A DNA stretch of 64,000 nt from Streptomyces caelestis (GCF_001279005.1 NZ_LGCN01000265.1:186001-250000); one strand, 5' to 3'. Positions 1-9,344 are shown, numbered from the stretch's first letter. A program made the numbers and translations. The notes: generated by a model from the letters alone, not told the origin.

Positions 1-318
1 ACCCGCTACGCCGAGGTCACCGTCGCCGAGCACCAGTCCTGGACCATGGCGGGCATCTGCCAGGCCGGGGACGTCCTCGGCCTGGTCGACGGGGACGTGG
101 CCGTGATCGGGCAGGACCTCACGGCCACCGCCGAGGCCGTCCTCGACCGCATGCTCGCGGCCGGCGGCGAACTGGTCACCCTGGTCCTCGGCGACGACGC
201 CCCCGAATCCGTCGCCGCCCGCCTGGAGACCCATGTCCGCGAGGGCTACCTCGCCGTCGACACGGTGGTGTGCCACGGCGGCAGACAGGGCGCCCTGCTG
301 CTCATCGGGGTGGAGTGA
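1..318 (+). CDS. DAK/DegV-type kinase-like protein, YloV/FakA family, 3' end only
   Basis: The reading frame is open from base 1, so the gene begins upstream of the window; only the last 105 codons are present. The end (VLGLVDGDVAVIGQDL, then an alternating hydrophobic stretch ending GALLLIGVE) resembles the C-terminal domain of YloV/FakA proteins, which in Firmicutes bind the fatty-acid-binding protein and phosphorylate fatty acids. In actinobacteria this gene commonly sits immediately upstream of recG, as here, 66 bases before the recG start. The N-terminal ATP-binding DhaL domain cannot be seen, so kinase activity is inferred from family and context only. Confidence 0.7.
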   Translation, partial: TRYAEVTVAEHQSWTMAGICQAGDVLGLVDGDVAVIGQDLTATAEAVLDRMLAAGGELVTLVLGDDAPESVAARLETHVREGYLAVDTVVCHGGRQGALLLIGVE

Positions 319-384
319 CCCGCACGGGACCTCCGTGCGGAGCCGGGCCCCGGCGTCCGCGTGTTGTCAGTGCCGTGGTGTGCA

Positions 385-2592
385 ATGGATCCCGTGCCCG
401 CACTCGACGAACCACTGAAGAAGGTGCTCGGCCCCGCCACCGCGAAGGTGATGGCCGAGCATCTCGGCCTGCACACCGTCGGCGACCTCCTGCACCACTA
501 CCCGCGCAGATACGAGGAGCGCGGTCAGCTCACCCACCTCGCCGACCTCCCCATGGACGAGCACGTCACGGTGGTCGCCCAGGTCGCCGACGCCCGTCTG
601 CACACCTTCGCCTCCGCCAAGGCCCCGCGGGGCAAGGGCCAGCGCCTCGAGGTGACCATCACGGACGGCAGCGGCCGGCTGCAACTGGTCTTCTTCGGCG
701 CCGGTGTCCACAAACCGCACAAGGACCTCCTGCCGGGAACCCGCGCGCTGTTCGCCGGCAAGGTCTCCGTCTTCAACCGCCGCCTCCAACTCGCCCACCC
801 CGCCTATGAGTTGTTGCACGGTGATGCCGAGGAGACGGTCGAGACGTGGGCCGGCGCCCTCATCCCGATCTACCCCGCCACCGCCAAACTGGAGTCCTGG
901 AAGATCGGCAAGGCGCTCCAGACGGTGCTGCCCAGCGCCCAGGAGGCCGTCGACCCCCTCCCGGAGTCCCTCCGCGCGGGCCGCGGACTGGCCGCCCTCC
1001 CCGAGGCACTCCTCAAGATCCACCGCCCGCACACCAAGGCGGACGTCGAGGACGCCCGCGCCCGCCTCAAGTGGGACGAGGCCTTCGTCCTCCAGGTCGC
1101 CCTCGCCCGCCGCCGCCACGCCGACGCGCAACTCCCCGCCGTGGCCCGTCGCCCGAAGCCCGGCGGTCTCCTCGCCGCCTTCGACGACCGCCTCCCCTTC
1201 ACCCTCACCGAGGGCCAGCGGAAGGTCTCCGCCGAGATCTTCGCCGACCTCGCCACCGAACACCCCATGCACCGCCTGCTCCAGGGCGAGGTGGGCTCCG
1301 GCAAGACACTGGTCGCCCTGCGCGCCATGCTCGCCGTCGTCGACGCGGGCGGGCAGGCGGCGATGCTCGCGCCCACCGAGGTGCTCGCCCAGCAGCACCA
1401 CCGGTCGGTCACCGAGATGATGGGGGAGCTGGCCGAGGGAGGGATGCTCGGGGGAGCGGACGACGCCACCAAGGTGGTGCTGCTCACCGGCTCCATGGGG
1501 GCGGCGGCGCGGCGCCACGCGCTGCTCGACCTGGCCACCGGCGAGGCCGGCGTCGTCATCGGCACGCACGCGCTGATCGAGGACAAGGTGCAGTTCCACG
1601 ACCTGGGCCTGGTCGTGGTCGACGAACAGCACCGCTTCGGCGTGAAGCAGCGCGACGCCCTGCGCGGCAAGGGCAAGCAGCCCCCGCACCTGCTCGTCAT
1701 GACCGCCACCCCCATCCCGCGCACGGTCGCGATGACGGTCTTCGGCGACCTGGAGACCTCCGTCCTCGACCAGCTCCCGGCCGGCCGCTCGCCCATCGCC
1801 AGCCATGTCGTCCCGGCCGCCGACAAGCCGCACTTCCTCGCCCGCGCCTGGGAGCGGGTCCGCGAGGAGGTCGCGAACGGGCACCAGGCGTACGTGGTCT
1901 GCCCGCGCATCGGCGACGAGGAGGACGACCCGAAGAAGGCGGGCAGGAAGAAGCCCGCCGAGGACGAGGCGGAGAAGCGGCCCCCGCTCGCCGTCCTGGA
2001 CATCGCGGAGCAGCTCGCGAAGGGGCCGCTGCGGGGGCTCCGGGTGGAGGTCCTGCACGGGCGCATGCAGCCCGACGACAAGGACGCCGTCATGCGCCGC
2101 TTCGCGGCCGGCGAGGCCGACGTCCTGGTCGCCACGACCGTCATCGAGGTCGGGGTCAACGTCCCCAACGCCACCGCGATGGTGATCATGGACGCCGACC
2201 GCTTCGGCGTCTCCCAGCTCCACCAGCTGCGCGGCCGGGTCGGCCGCGGCTCGGCCCCGGGGCTGTGCCTGCTGGTCACCGAGATGCCCGAGGCGAGCGC
2301 GGCCCGGCAGCGGCTGAACGCCGTCGCCTCCACCCTCGACGGCTTCGAGCTCTCCCGCATCGACCTGGAACAGCGCCGCGAGGGCGACGTGCTGGGCCAG
2401 GCGCAGTCCGGCACCCGCTCCAGCCTGCGCATGCTCGCCGTCATCGAGGACGAGGAGATCATCGCCGAGGCGAGGCAGGAGGCGGCGGCGGTGGTGGCCG
2501 CCGACCCGGACCTGACGAACCTGCCCGCCCTGCGCACGGCGCTGGACGCCCTGCTGGACGAGGAACGGGAGCAGTACCTGGAGAAGGGCTGA
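385..2592 (+). CDS. recG: ATP-dependent DNA helicase RecG
   Basis: RecG remodels stalled replication forks and branch-migrates Holliday junctions. The 735-residue product has an N-terminal OB-fold wedge region (about residues 60-160), a Walker A motif GEVGSGKT near residue 301, the RecG-specific DEQHRFG motif II near residue 413, and the motif VI string QLRGRVGRG near residue 613. ATG 385 is chosen over GTG 361 because the protein then begins MDPVPALDEPLKKVLG, a typical RecG start. A charged insertion (about residues 511-533, DEEDDPKKAGRKK) separates helicase motifs and is probably a surface loop. rsmD follows 49 bases downstream, a common actinobacterial pairing. Confidence 0.96.
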   Translation: MDPVPALDEPLKKVLGPATAKVMAEHLGLHTVGDLLHHYPRRYEERGQLTHLADLPMDEHVTVVAQVADARLHTFASAKAPRGKGQRLEVTITDGSGRLQLVFFGAGVHKPHKDLLPGTRALFAGKVSVFNRRLQLAHPAYELLHGDAEETVETWAGALIPIYPATAKLESWKIGKALQTVLPSAQEAVDPLPESLRAGRGLAALPEALLKIHRPHTKADVEDARARLKWDEAFVLQVALARRRHADAQLPAVARRPKPGGLLAAFDDRLPFTLTEGQRKVSAEIFADLATEHPMHRLLQGEVGSGKTLVALRAMLAVVDAGGQAAMLAPTEVLAQQHHRSVTEMMGELAEGGMLGGADDATKVVLLTGSMGAAARRHALLDLATGEAGVVIGTHALIEDKVQFHDLGLVVVDEQHRFGVKQRDALRGKGKQPPHLLVMTATPIPRTVAMTVFGDLETSVLDQLPAGRSPIASHVVPAADKPHFLARAWERVREEVANGHQAYVVCPRIGDEEDDPKKAGRKKPAEDEAEKRPPLAVLDIAEQLAKGPLRGLRVEVLHGRMQPDDKDAVMRRFAAGEADVLVATTVIEVGVNVPNATAMVIMDADRFGVSQLHQLRGRVGRGSAPGLCLLVTEMPEASAARQRLNAVASTLDGFELSRIDLEQRREGDVLGQAQSGTRSSLRMLAVIEDEEIIAEARQEAAAVVAADPDLTNLPALRTALDALLDEEREQYLEKG

Positions 2593-2641
2593 CAGACTGG
2601 GGTCAGCCACCGACCAGCACACACCGACAAGGACCGAGGAC

Positions 2642-3229
2642 ATGACTCGCGTGATCGCCGGCGCGGCCGGCGGACGCCGCCTGGCCGTTCCGCCGGGACA
2701 GGGGACCCGCCCGACCTCCGACCGCGCGCGCGAGGGCCTCTTCTCCACCTGGCAGTCCCTGCTCGGCGGCCCGCTGGACGGCGAACGCGTCCTCGACCTG
2801 TACGCCGGTTCCGGCGCCGTCGGCCTGGAGGCCCTGTCCCGCGGCGCCGGACACGTCCTGCTCGTCGAAGCCGACGCCCGCGCCGTCCGCACGGTCCGGG
2901 AGAACGTGAAGGCGCTCGGACTCCCCGGCGCCGAGGTCGGATCCGGCAAAGCGGAACAGATCGTCCGCGCCGCGCCCCCGCGGGAGCCGTACGACATCGT
3001 CTTCCTCGACCCGCCCTACGCCGTCTCGGACGACGATCTCCGCGAGATCCTGCTCACACTCCGTTCGCAGGGCTGGCTCGCCGAAGAAGCCCTCGTCACC
3101 GTGGAGCGCAGCACCCGAGGCGGGGAATTCGCCTGGCCGCCCGGCTTCGAGGCGATCCGGGCCCGCCGCTACGGCGAGGGAACGTTTTGGTACGGTCGCG
3201 CCGCCTCTACGTGCGAAGACGCACGATGA
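2642..3229 (+). CDS. rsmD: 16S rRNA (guanine(966)-N(2))-methyltransferase RsmD
   Basis: Transfers a methyl group from S-adenosylmethionine to N2 of G966 of 16S rRNA. The 195-residue protein starts MTRVIAGAAGGRRL, has the SAM-binding loop LYAGSGAVGLEALSRGA near residues 53-70 and the catalytic DPPY motif at residues 123-126 (FLDPPYAV). ATG 2642 is preceded by a purine-rich stretch, AAGGACCGAGGAC. The reading frame runs into the presumed coaD leader. Length and motif spacing are normal for RsmD. Confidence 0.95.
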   Translation: MTRVIAGAAGGRRLAVPPGQGTRPTSDRAREGLFSTWQSLLGGPLDGERVLDLYAGSGAVGLEALSRGAGHVLLVEADARAVRTVRENVKALGLPGAEVGSGKAEQIVRAAPPREPYDIVFLDPPYAVSDDDLREILLTLRSQGWLAEEALVTVERSTRGGEFAWPPGFEAIRARRYGEGTFWYGRAASTCEDAR

Positions 3230-3255
3230 CCGGACCGGAGAGCGAGGGATCACAC

Positions 3256-3735
3256 GTGCGCCGCGCCGTATGCCCCGGGTCGTTCGACCCGATCACCAAC
3301 GGACACCTCGACATCATCGCCCGGGCCTCCCGGCTGTACGACGAGGTCTACGTCGCGGTGATGATCAACCAGTCCAAGAAGGGCCTGTTCGAGATCGAGG
3401 AGCGGATCGACCTGATCCGCCGGGTCACCGCCGAGTACGGCAACGTCCGCGTCGAGGCCTTCCACGGCCTGCTCGTCGACTTCTGCAAGCAGCGCGACAT
3501 CCCCGCCATCGTCAAGGGCCTGCGCGCGGTCAGCGACTTCGACTACGAACTGCAGATGGCCCAGATGAACAACGGCCTCTCGGGCGTGGAGACCCTCTTC
3601 GTCCCCACCAACCCCACCTACAGCTTCCTGTCCTCCTCGCTCGTCAAGGAGGTCGCGGCCTGGGGCGGCGACGTCGCCCACCTGGTGCCGCCGGAGGTCC
3701 TGACGGCCCTCACCGAACGCCTTCGCCGGGACTGA
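3256..3735 (+). CDS. coaD: Phosphopantetheine adenylyltransferase
   Basis: CoaD makes dephospho-CoA from 4'-phosphopantetheine and ATP, the penultimate step of coenzyme A synthesis. The nucleotidyltransferase signature GSFDPITNGH lies at the N terminus and the late motif SFLSSSLVKEVA near residue 121. GTG 3256 is preferred because it gives the usual 159-residue length and has GCGAGGGA six bases upstream. An in-frame ATG at 3226 overlaps the rsmD stop as ATGA and would add ten residues (MTGPESEGSH); it cannot be excluded. Translation is probably coupled to rsmD. Confidence 0.95.
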   Translation: MRRAVCPGSFDPITNGHLDIIARASRLYDEVYVAVMINQSKKGLFEIEERIDLIRRVTAEYGNVRVEAFHGLLVDFCKQRDIPAIVKGLRAVSDFDYELQMAQMNNGLSGVETLFVPTNPTYSFLSSSLVKEVAAWGGDVAHLVPPEVLTALTERLRRD

Positions 3736-3833
3736 CCGCCCGTACCCGGCGGTCCGGTGTCCACCGGACGCCCCGTGGTCGTACAGTCGTCCCGTCCGTC
3801 TCCAACACAGCTGTAGAGAGTGGCGAGCACACG

Positions 3834-4919
3834 GTGGACGTGCAGAAGAAGCTCGATGAGATCGTCGCCGCGGTCTCCAGTGCCCGGTCGATGCCCATGT
3901 CGGCCTCGTGCGTGGTCAACCGCGCCGAGCTGCTCTCGATGCTCGAAGAGGTGCGTGCGGCGCTGCCCGACTCCCTCGCCCAGGCCGAGGAGCTGATCGG
4001 CGGCCGGGCGCAGATGGTCGAGCAGGCCCGCCAGGAGGCCGAGCGGATCATCGAGAGCGCGCACGCCCAGCGCGGCTCCCTGATCTCCGACACCGAGATC
4101 GCCCGCCGCTCCCAGAACGAGGCCGACCGGATCCTCGGCGAGGCCCGCAAGGAGGCCGAGGAGATCCGCGCGGAGGCCGACGACTACGTCGACTCCAAGC
4201 TGGCCAACTTCGAGGTCGTCCTCACCAAGACGCTCGGCTCCGTCGGCCGCGGCCGCGAGAAGCTGCTCGGCACCGGCCCCGGCCTCGACGAGCAGGGCTA
4301 CGAGGACGAGGACGCCCCCGAGCGCAGCCACGACCCGGAGACCCTGCGCCGCAGCGCCGACGAGTACGTCGACGTCAAGCTCGGCGCCTTCGAGGCGGTC
4401 CTCGCCAAGACGCTGGAGGCGGTGGGGCGGGGCCGGCAGAAGCTGCACGGCCGGATCGCCACCGACGACCTCGGCGCCCTCGCCGACGACCCGACGACCG
4501 TCCAGCACTCCAGCGACGCCGACTACCTGGCCGACCTCGCGTCCCTCGCCGAGCAGGACGCCGCCACGGCCGGGCGGTCCGAGCCGCAGCGGCAGACCTA
4601 CGCCCAGCCGGAGCCCGCCTACGGCTATCAGCAGCAGCCGGACCCGTACGCCGACTACCAGCAGCAGTACGGCGGACAGCAGGACGCCTACTCCTCCGTC
4701 TCCGGCTACGCCCCGGCGGGCGGCGCCCCCGTCCAGCAGGCCGACCCGTACGCCGCGTACCAGGGCTACGACGCGCAGGGGCAGGCGTACGACCCGGACC
4801 AGGGGCGGCAGGCCGGGCACGACCAGCAGGGCTACGCCCTGGACGAGACCAGCCTCTTCGACACCAGCATGATCACGCCCGAACAGCTGCGGGCCTACGA
4901 GCGCGAGCGGGGCCTGTAG
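3834..4919 (+). CDS. DivIVA-like coiled-coil protein with an internal repeat and a Q/Y-rich tail
   Basis: The 361-residue protein starts VDVQKKLDEIVAAVSSAR and has two parts. The first 200 residues are charged and heptad-like, rich in A, E, R and Q, as in DivIVA/Wag31-type polar scaffold proteins. The rest is a low-complexity tail rich in Q, Y, A, G and P. A block beginning DDYVDSKLANFEVVL near residue 116 recurs as DEYVDVKLGAFEAVL near residue 176; the two are exactly 60 residues apart, so an internal duplication is visible. GTG 3834 follows GAGAGTGGCGAGCAC. Homologues sit between coaD and yceD in streptomycetes. A role in polar growth or membrane scaffolding is inference; this is not the main divIVA gene, which lies in the dcw cluster. 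Confidence 0.75.
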   Translation: MDVQKKLDEIVAAVSSARSMPMSASCVVNRAELLSMLEEVRAALPDSLAQAEELIGGRAQMVEQARQEAERIIESAHAQRGSLISDTEIARRSQNEADRILGEARKEAEEIRAEADDYVDSKLANFEVVLTKTLGSVGRGREKLLGTGPGLDEQGYEDEDAPERSHDPETLRRSADEYVDVKLGAFEAVLAKTLEAVGRGRQKLHGRIATDDLGALADDPTTVQHSSDADYLADLASLAEQDAATAGRSEPQRQTYAQPEPAYGYQQQPDPYADYQQQYGGQQDAYSSVSGYAPAGGAPVQQADPYAAYQGYDAQGQAYDPDQGRQAGHDQQGYALDETSLFDTSMITPEQLRAYERERGL

Positions 4920-4926
4920 GGGCGGA

Positions 4927-4956
4927 TTGGGCCGGGAGCGAAAGGTCCAGTATCCT
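4927..4956 (+). promoter_or_regulatory. Probable sigma-70-type promoter for yceD-rpmF-rnc
   Basis: TTGGGC (4927-4932) and TATCCT (4951-4956) are separated by 18 bases, a good HrdB-like arrangement about 90 bases before the yceD start and just after the previous stop codon. Identified by eye only. Confidence 0.5.
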
Positions 4957-5047
4957 GGCTCTTCGGTCGCGCTTACGTCCGCGATCCACGCTGCCCGGGA
5001 ACATCGCGGGGCAGTGGTACCTCTGAGCTCGAAGACCGAAAGCAGGA

Positions 5048-5692
5048 ATGGCCCTGAACGCCCGCCTCGACCACCGCAACCCCCTCGTGTTCGACACACA
5101 CGAACTGGGGCGGCGTCCTGGTGCGCTGCAGCGCCTGAACCGTACGGTCGACGCTCCCAGGGATCTCGGTATCGCGGGGGTCATCGGAGTGCCGGAAGGC
5201 GCCCCGGTGGAGATGGAACTCCGACTCGAGTCGGTCATGGAAGGTGTGCTCGTCACAGGCACCGCCCGTGCGAAGGCCGAGGGGGAGTGCGTAAGGTGTC
5301 TGGAGCCGCTGGAGCAGGAGCTCGAAGCGGACTTCCAGGAGCTGTTCTCGTACCCTGACGCCGACGACCGGGGCCGTGTGATCGCGGAACCGGGCGACGA
5401 CGCCGAGGACGACGAGGACAGGCTCTTCCTCGAGGACGGCCTGTTCGACCTCGAGCCCGTGCTGCGTGATGCGGTGGTGCTCGCACTGCCGATGCAGCCG
5501 GTGTGCCGGGAAGACTGCCCGGGTCTGTGCGCCGAGTGCGGAGCACGGCTCGCGGACGACCCGGACCACCACCACGACGCCGTCGACATCCGTTGGGCGG
5601 CTTTGCAGGGACTCGCCGGCACCATGAGGGACGGCGAGAAGGACGAGATGAGCGGCGCCGAACCGGGCGTCGACGAGAAGCAGGAGAAGTAG
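5048..5692 (+). CDS. yceD: YceD family (DUF177) protein, probable 23S rRNA accumulation factor
   Basis: YceD/DUF177 proteins are encoded next to rpmF across bacteria and in E. coli and plants are needed for 23S rRNA accumulation. The 214-residue protein has a beta-rich centre with a conserved [12 protein letters not shown] segment (near residues 78-89), an acidic stretch ([11 protein letters not shown]), and a C-terminal cysteine cluster [13 protein letters not shown] (near residues 153-165) suited to metal binding. ATG 5048 has AAAGCAGGA just upstream. Two bases separate its stop from rpmF, so the genes are almost certainly cotranscribed and translationally coupled. Confidence 0.88.
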   Translation: MALNARLDHRNPLVFDTHELGRRPGALQRLNRTVDAPRDLGIAGVIGVPEGAPVEMELRLESVMEGVLVTGTARAKAEGECVRCLEPLEQELEADFQELFSYPDADDRGRVIAEPGDDAEDDEDRLFLEDGLFDLEPVLRDAVVLALPMQPVCREDCPGLCAECGARLADDPDHHHDAVDIRWAALQGLAGTMRDGEKDEMSGAEPGVDEKQEK

Positions 5693-5694
5693 CC

Positions 5695-5868
5695 GTGGCT
5701 GTTCCGAAGCGGAAGATGTCGCGCAGCAACACGCGCCACCGCCGGTCGCAGTGGAAGGCTGCGGTCCCCACCCTGGTTGCGTGCGAGCGCTGCCACGAGC
5801 CCAAGCAGCAGCACATCGCGTGCCCGTCTTGCGGCACTTACAACAAGCGCCAGGTCCTCGAGGTCTGA
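5695..5868 (+). CDS. rpmF: 50S ribosomal protein L32, zinc-binding form
   Basis: A 57-residue basic protein starting [19 protein letters not shown] with two CxxC pairs (CERC and CPSC), so this is the zinc-containing (C+) L32. Streptomycetes usually carry a second, zinc-free L32 paralogue induced under zinc starvation by Zur; this copy is the housekeeping one by sequence and position. GTG 5695 begins two bases after the yceD stop codon; rnc begins 19 bases after its stop. Confidence 0.96.
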   Translation: MAVPKRKMSRSNTRHRRSQWKAAVPTLVACERCHEPKQQHIACPSCGTYNKRQVLEV

Positions 5869-5887
5869 GCGGCTGGTGAGAGGCACT

Positions 5888-6706
5888 GTGTCGACGCCGA
5901 AGAAGAACTCAGCGGACAACCAGGCCTCGTCCCACACGCTTCTGGAAGGGCGGCTCGGCTACCGGCTCGAGTCCGCCCTTCTGGTGCGTGCGCTGACCCA
6001 CCGTTCCTACGCGTACGAGAACGGCGGCCTGCCGACGAACGAGCGGCTGGAGTTCCTCGGGGACTCCGTGCTCGGCCTCGTCGTCACGGACACGCTGTAC
6101 CGCACCCACCCCGACCTGCCCGAAGGCCAGCTGGCCAAGCTGCGGGCCGCGGTGGTCAACTCGCGTGCGCTGGCGGAGGTGGGCCGCGGGCTCGAACTGG
6201 GCTCCTTCATCCGGCTCGGCCGCGGTGAAGAGGGAACGGGCGGCCGGGACAAGGCGTCCATCCTCGCCGACACCCTGGAAGCGGTGATCGGCGCCGTCTA
6301 TCTCGACCAGGGCCTGGACTCGGCGGCGGAGCTGGTGCACCGCCTGTTCGATCCCCTGATCGAGAAGTCCTCGAACCTCGGTGCCGGCCTGGACTGGAAG
6401 ACCAGTCTCCAGGAGCTCACCGCGACCGAAGGACTCGGCGTGCCCGAGTACCTGGTCACGGAGACCGGCCCCGATCACGAGAAGACCTTCACTGCTGCCG
6501 CCCGCGTCGGAGGCGTCTCGTACGGCACCGGCACCGGCCGCAGCAAGAAGGAGGCGGAGCAGCAGGCCGCCGAGTCCGCCTGGCGGTCCATCCGGGCCGC
6601 CGCGGACGAGCGCGCCAAGGCGGCGGCGGAGGCGGAGGAGACCGTCCGCGCCGCCGAAGCCGATGCCTCCGGGAAGAGCGCCGACGCCCCGTCGGCCTCC
6701 GCCTGA
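5888..6706 (+). CDS. rnc: Ribonuclease III (AbsB)
   Basis: Double-strand-specific endoribonuclease for rRNA maturation and mRNA turnover; in S. coelicolor it is AbsB, required for normal antibiotic production. The 272-residue protein carries the RNase III signature [12 protein letters not shown] near residues 51-62, the second acidic catalytic segment around [20 protein letters not shown], and a C-terminal double-stranded RNA-binding domain from about residue 168 (DWKTSLQEL). It ends in an Ala/Glu-rich tail typical of actinobacteria. GTG 5888 ([11 protein letters not shown]) is chosen because upstream residues in this frame look non-coding. mutM follows after a hairpin. Confidence 0.95.
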   Translation: MSTPKKNSADNQASSHTLLEGRLGYRLESALLVRALTHRSYAYENGGLPTNERLEFLGDSVLGLVVTDTLYRTHPDLPEGQLAKLRAAVVNSRALAEVGRGLELGSFIRLGRGEEGTGGRDKASILADTLEAVIGAVYLDQGLDSAAELVHRLFDPLIEKSSNLGAGLDWKTSLQELTATEGLGVPEYLVTETGPDHEKTFTAAARVGGVSYGTGTGRSKKEAEQQAAESAWRSIRAAADERAKAAAEAEETVRAAEADASGKSADAPSASA

Positions 6707-6719
6707 CGAACCACGCGAC

Positions 6720-6754
6720 CCGAGCGCCCGCCCCGCACCGGGACGGGCGCTCGG
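6720..6754 (+). terminator. Hairpin between rnc and mutM
   Basis: Perfect 11-bp arms CCGAGCGCCCG (6720-6730) and CGGGCGCTCGG (6744-6754), with further pairing possible inside. There is no T-run, as is usual in Streptomyces. It may attenuate read-through into mutM, whose SD sequence (GGGAGGGG) lies just downstream. Confidence 0.6.
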
Positions 6755-6784
6755 TCTCGTCCACCGGCCCTGGGAGGGGACACC

Positions 6785-7645
6785 ATGCCCGAGCTGCCCG
6801 AGGTCGAGGTCGTACGGCGCGGACTCGAGCGGTGGGTCGCCCACCGGACCGTCGCCGACGCCGAGGTGCTGCATCCGCGCGCGGTACGCCGTCACCTCTC
6901 CGGCGCCGACGACTTCGCGCACCGGCTCGAGGGACACCGCGTCGGCGTCCCCAGCCGCCGCGGCAAGTACCTGTGGCTGCCGCTGGAGGACACCGACCAG
7001 TCGGTCCTGGCCCACCTCGGCATGAGCGGCCAGCTGCTGGTGCAGCCGCACACGGCGCCGGACGAGAAGCACCTGCGCGTCCGCGTCCGCTTCACCGACA
7101 CCCTGGACACCGAGCTCCGCTTCGTGGACCAGCGCACCTTCGGCGGCCTGTCCCTGCACGACAACACCCCCGACGGGCTGCCCGACGTCATCGCGCACAT
7201 CGCCCGGGACCCCCTCGACCCGCTCTTCGACGAGGAGGCGTTCCACCAGGCGCTGCGCCGCAAGCGGACCACCATCAAGCGGGCCCTGCTCGACCAGTCA
7301 CTGATCAGCGGCGTCGGCAACATCTACGCCGACGAGGCGCTGTGGCGGGCCCGCATCCACTACGAGCGCCCGACGGCCGGCTTCACCCGTCCGCGCACCC
7401 TGCTCCTGCTGGGCCACGTCCGGGACGTCATGAACGCGGCCCTCGCCGTGGGCGGCACCAGCTTCGACAGCCTCTACGTCAACGTCAACGGGGAGTCCGG
7501 CTACTTCGACCGGTCCCTGGACGCGTACGGCCGTGAGGGTCTGCCCTGCCGCCGCTGCGGTACGCCGGTGCGCCGACGGGCGTGGATGAACCGCTCCAGC
7601 TACTTCTGCCCGAGGTGTCAGCGGGCGCCGCGCGTCTCGTCGTAG
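6785..7645 (+). CDS. mutM: Formamidopyrimidine-DNA glycosylase (Fpg/MutM)
   Basis: Removes oxidised purines such as 8-oxoguanine and cleaves the abasic site. The 286-residue protein starts [14 protein letters not shown], with the catalytic N-terminal Pro and adjacent Glu; the conserved Lys lies in [10 protein letters not shown] near residue 60; the helix-two-turn-helix region contains [13 protein letters not shown]; and a C-terminal zinc finger is formed by CRRC and CPRC near residues 256-280. All functional elements are present. Its 3' end overlaps the convergent HxlR gene by 28 bases. Confidence 0.96.
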   Translation: MPELPEVEVVRRGLERWVAHRTVADAEVLHPRAVRRHLSGADDFAHRLEGHRVGVPSRRGKYLWLPLEDTDQSVLAHLGMSGQLLVQPHTAPDEKHLRVRVRFTDTLDTELRFVDQRTFGGLSLHDNTPDGLPDVIAHIARDPLDPLFDEEAFHQALRRKRTTIKRALLDQSLISGVGNIYADEALWRARIHYERPTAGFTRPRTLLLLGHVRDVMNAALAVGGTSFDSLYVNVNGESGYFDRSLDAYGREGLPCRRCGTPVRRRAWMNRSSYFCPRCQRAPRVSS

Positions 7646-8016
7646 CGCTCACGGGCCCGGAGCACGGCGTCCATGCTGCCCTCGACGCACTGGATGAGGG
7701 ACAGCAGACGCCGGGCGATCTCGTGGCCCAGCGGCGTCAGCTCGTAGTCCACGCGGGGCGGGTTGGTGGGCTGGGCCTCGCGGTGCACCAGCCCGTCGCG
7801 CTCCAGCGCGTGCAGCGTCTGGGAGAGCATCTTCTCGCTCACCCCGTCGACCCGGCGGCGCAGCTCGTTGAACCGGAGCGAGCCCTCGTGGAGCGCGCCG
7901 AGGGTCAACGCGCCCCAGCGCCCGGTCACGTGCTCCAGCGTGCCGCGGGACGGGCACGCCTTGGCGAACACGTCGAAGGGAAGCTCCTGCTCCCTCGGGC
8001 GCCGCACGGTCGTCAT
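7618..8016 (-). CDS. HxlR-family winged-helix transcriptional regulator
   Basis: The 132-residue protein matches the HxlR family, usually dimeric redox- or electrophile-responsive repressors: an N-terminal Cys ([19 protein letters not shown]), then the winged-helix core [20 protein letters not shown] and [10 protein letters not shown], then [11 protein letters not shown]. HxlR proteins commonly regulate a divergently transcribed oxidoreductase, but here the neighbour read the same way is the CAP-protein gene and mutM is convergent, so the target is not evident. The gene lies downstream of the CAP gene with a 54-base gap and might be cotranscribed with it. Confidence 0.88.
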   Translation of the reverse strand: MTTVRRPREQELPFDVFAKACPSRGTLEHVTGRWGALTLGALHEGSLRFNELRRRVDGVSEKMLSQTLHALERDGLVHREAQPTNPPRVDYELTPLGHEIARRLLSLIQCVEGSMDAVLRARERYDETRGAR

Positions 8017-8070
8017 ACGGGCAAGCCTACGTCAGGGCGGCGCTGACCATCAGAGTGCGCTGACCACAGG

Positions 8071-9279
8071 TCAGTACCCGAAGTTCTGGGTCCACCACGG
8101 ACCGCCCGACCCCATGTGGACGCCCACACCCAGCGTCTTGAAGTCGCAGTTCAGTATGTTCGCCTTGTGGCCGGGGCTGTCCATCCAGGCCTGCATCACG
8201 GCCTCGGCGTCGGCCTGGCCCCGGGCGATGTTCTCGCCGCCCAGGTTGGCTATGCCGGCCGTCCTGGCCCTGTCCCACGGGGTGTCGCCGTCGGGGTCGG
8301 TGTGGTCGAAGAAGCCCCGTTCGGCCATGTCGTCGCTGAACGCCGTGGCCAGACCGGTCAGCGAACTGCTCGCGACGACCGGGCTGCACCCCACCTTGGC
8401 CCGCTCCACGTTGACCAGCCGGAGCACCTCGGCCCCCGCGACGGCCTCCGCCGACCCGGCCACCGGACTGCTCGTCTTCTTCTCCGGCTCCGGTTCCGGC
8501 TCCGGCGCCGCCTCGCGGGACGGCGTCTCCTGCGCGGTCCTCTCCGGAGCCGCCGCGGTCTCCTTTTTCTCCGGAGTCCTCTTCTCCGGGGTCTTCTCCG
8601 GCGCGGTCGATGCCGACGCCGACGCCGACGCCGAGGCGGACGGCCCGGACGAGGCGGAGCGCTCGGCGTCACGGCTCGCCGGGGTGGCGGCGTCGCGGCC
8701 CGGGCTCTCCAGGCTGCCGGACGTGCCGCCCTGCCCGCTGGGCGAGTTGGTCGGCGCGTCCCCGGCCTGCACGCTCTCACCGGAGGCGCTGTCGCCGCCG
8801 AGCCGGTAGTTCTCCAGACCGGGCACCGTGCCCGTGGCCACCGCCACCGTGCCGAGGGCCACCGCGGCGGAGACGCCGAGCAGGCCGGTGCGGACCGGGG
8901 CCACGGCCTTCTTCTTCCGGCGCCGGTGTCCGCCGGTACGGGGGGCGTCGTCGTCGGGCGCGAGGCCGTCACCGGCGAAGGCGTGGCCGATCCGGTCCGG
9001 ATCCGCCGGGAAGCCGGCGCCCGGGAAGCCGCCGCGGGCGAAGTCGCCGCCCCCGGCGGGGGATCCGGCACCGTCCGTCGCGTAGAGGTAGGCCTCGCTC
9101 TTCGCGTACGTCTCGGCGTACGCCTGCGGGTTCAGATACGGCGCGGTGCCCATCGTGGGCGGGCCGTCCCCCCGGTCGTTCCTCGGAAGCGGACCGCCGT
9201 CGTAGGGGGCGTCGTGAGTGGCCCCGGCGGCGCGGCCCGTGGCGGCGCGGCCGGCGGCGGAGCGTCGGTGGCGTCCCAT
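8071..9279 (-). CDS. CAP/SCP-like (PR-1 superfamily) extracytoplasmic protein, membrane-anchored
   Basis: The 402-residue protein has a basic N-terminal segment, a KKK-flanked hydrophobic helix near residues 131-153 (TGLLGVSAAVALGTVAVATG), a long S/P/E/K/T-rich linker, and a C-terminal CAP domain from about residue 284. The CAP cleft residues are present: FFDH, GGENIARG and SPGHKANI. Topology suggests a cytoplasmic N terminus with the CAP domain outside. The biochemical role of bacterial CAP domains is mostly unknown. ATG 9279 is chosen because AGGAAGGCCAGGAC lies immediately upstream; the longer frame would start in the intergenic inverted repeat. Confidence 0.85.
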   Translation of the reverse strand: MGRHRRSAAGRAATGRAAGATHDAPYDGGPLPRNDRGDGPPTMGTAPYLNPQAYAETYAKSEAYLYATDGAGSPAGGGDFARGGFPGAGFPADPDRIGHAFAGDGLAPDDDAPRTGGHRRRKKKAVAPVRTGLLGVSAAVALGTVAVATGTVPGLENYRLGGDSASGESVQAGDAPTNSPSGQGGTSGSLESPGRDAATPASRDAERSASSGPSASASASASASTAPEKTPEKRTPEKKETAAAPERTAQETPSREAAPEPEPEPEKKTSSPVAGSAEAVAGAEVLRLVNVERAKVGCSPVVASSSLTGLATAFSDDMAERGFFDHTDPDGDTPWDRARTAGIANLGGENIARGQADAEAVMQAWMDSPGHKANILNCDFKTLGVGVHMGSGGPWWTQNFGY

Positions 9280-9344
9280 GTCCTGGCCTTCCTCGTCCTC
9301 GCGGTCGACTCGTGCTGGCGACCAACCCGAAACGCGACGATCAC

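Noticed and set aside
361..384. GTG 361 as recG start
   Set aside because: The eight extra residues are not RecG-like, and ATG 385 yields the typical N terminus.
4621..4860. Tandem-repeat or CRISPR-like pattern in the CAG-rich stretch
   Set aside because: The CAGCAG/TACGCC periodicity reflects Gln/Tyr/Ala-rich coding sequence; no direct repeats with unique spacers.
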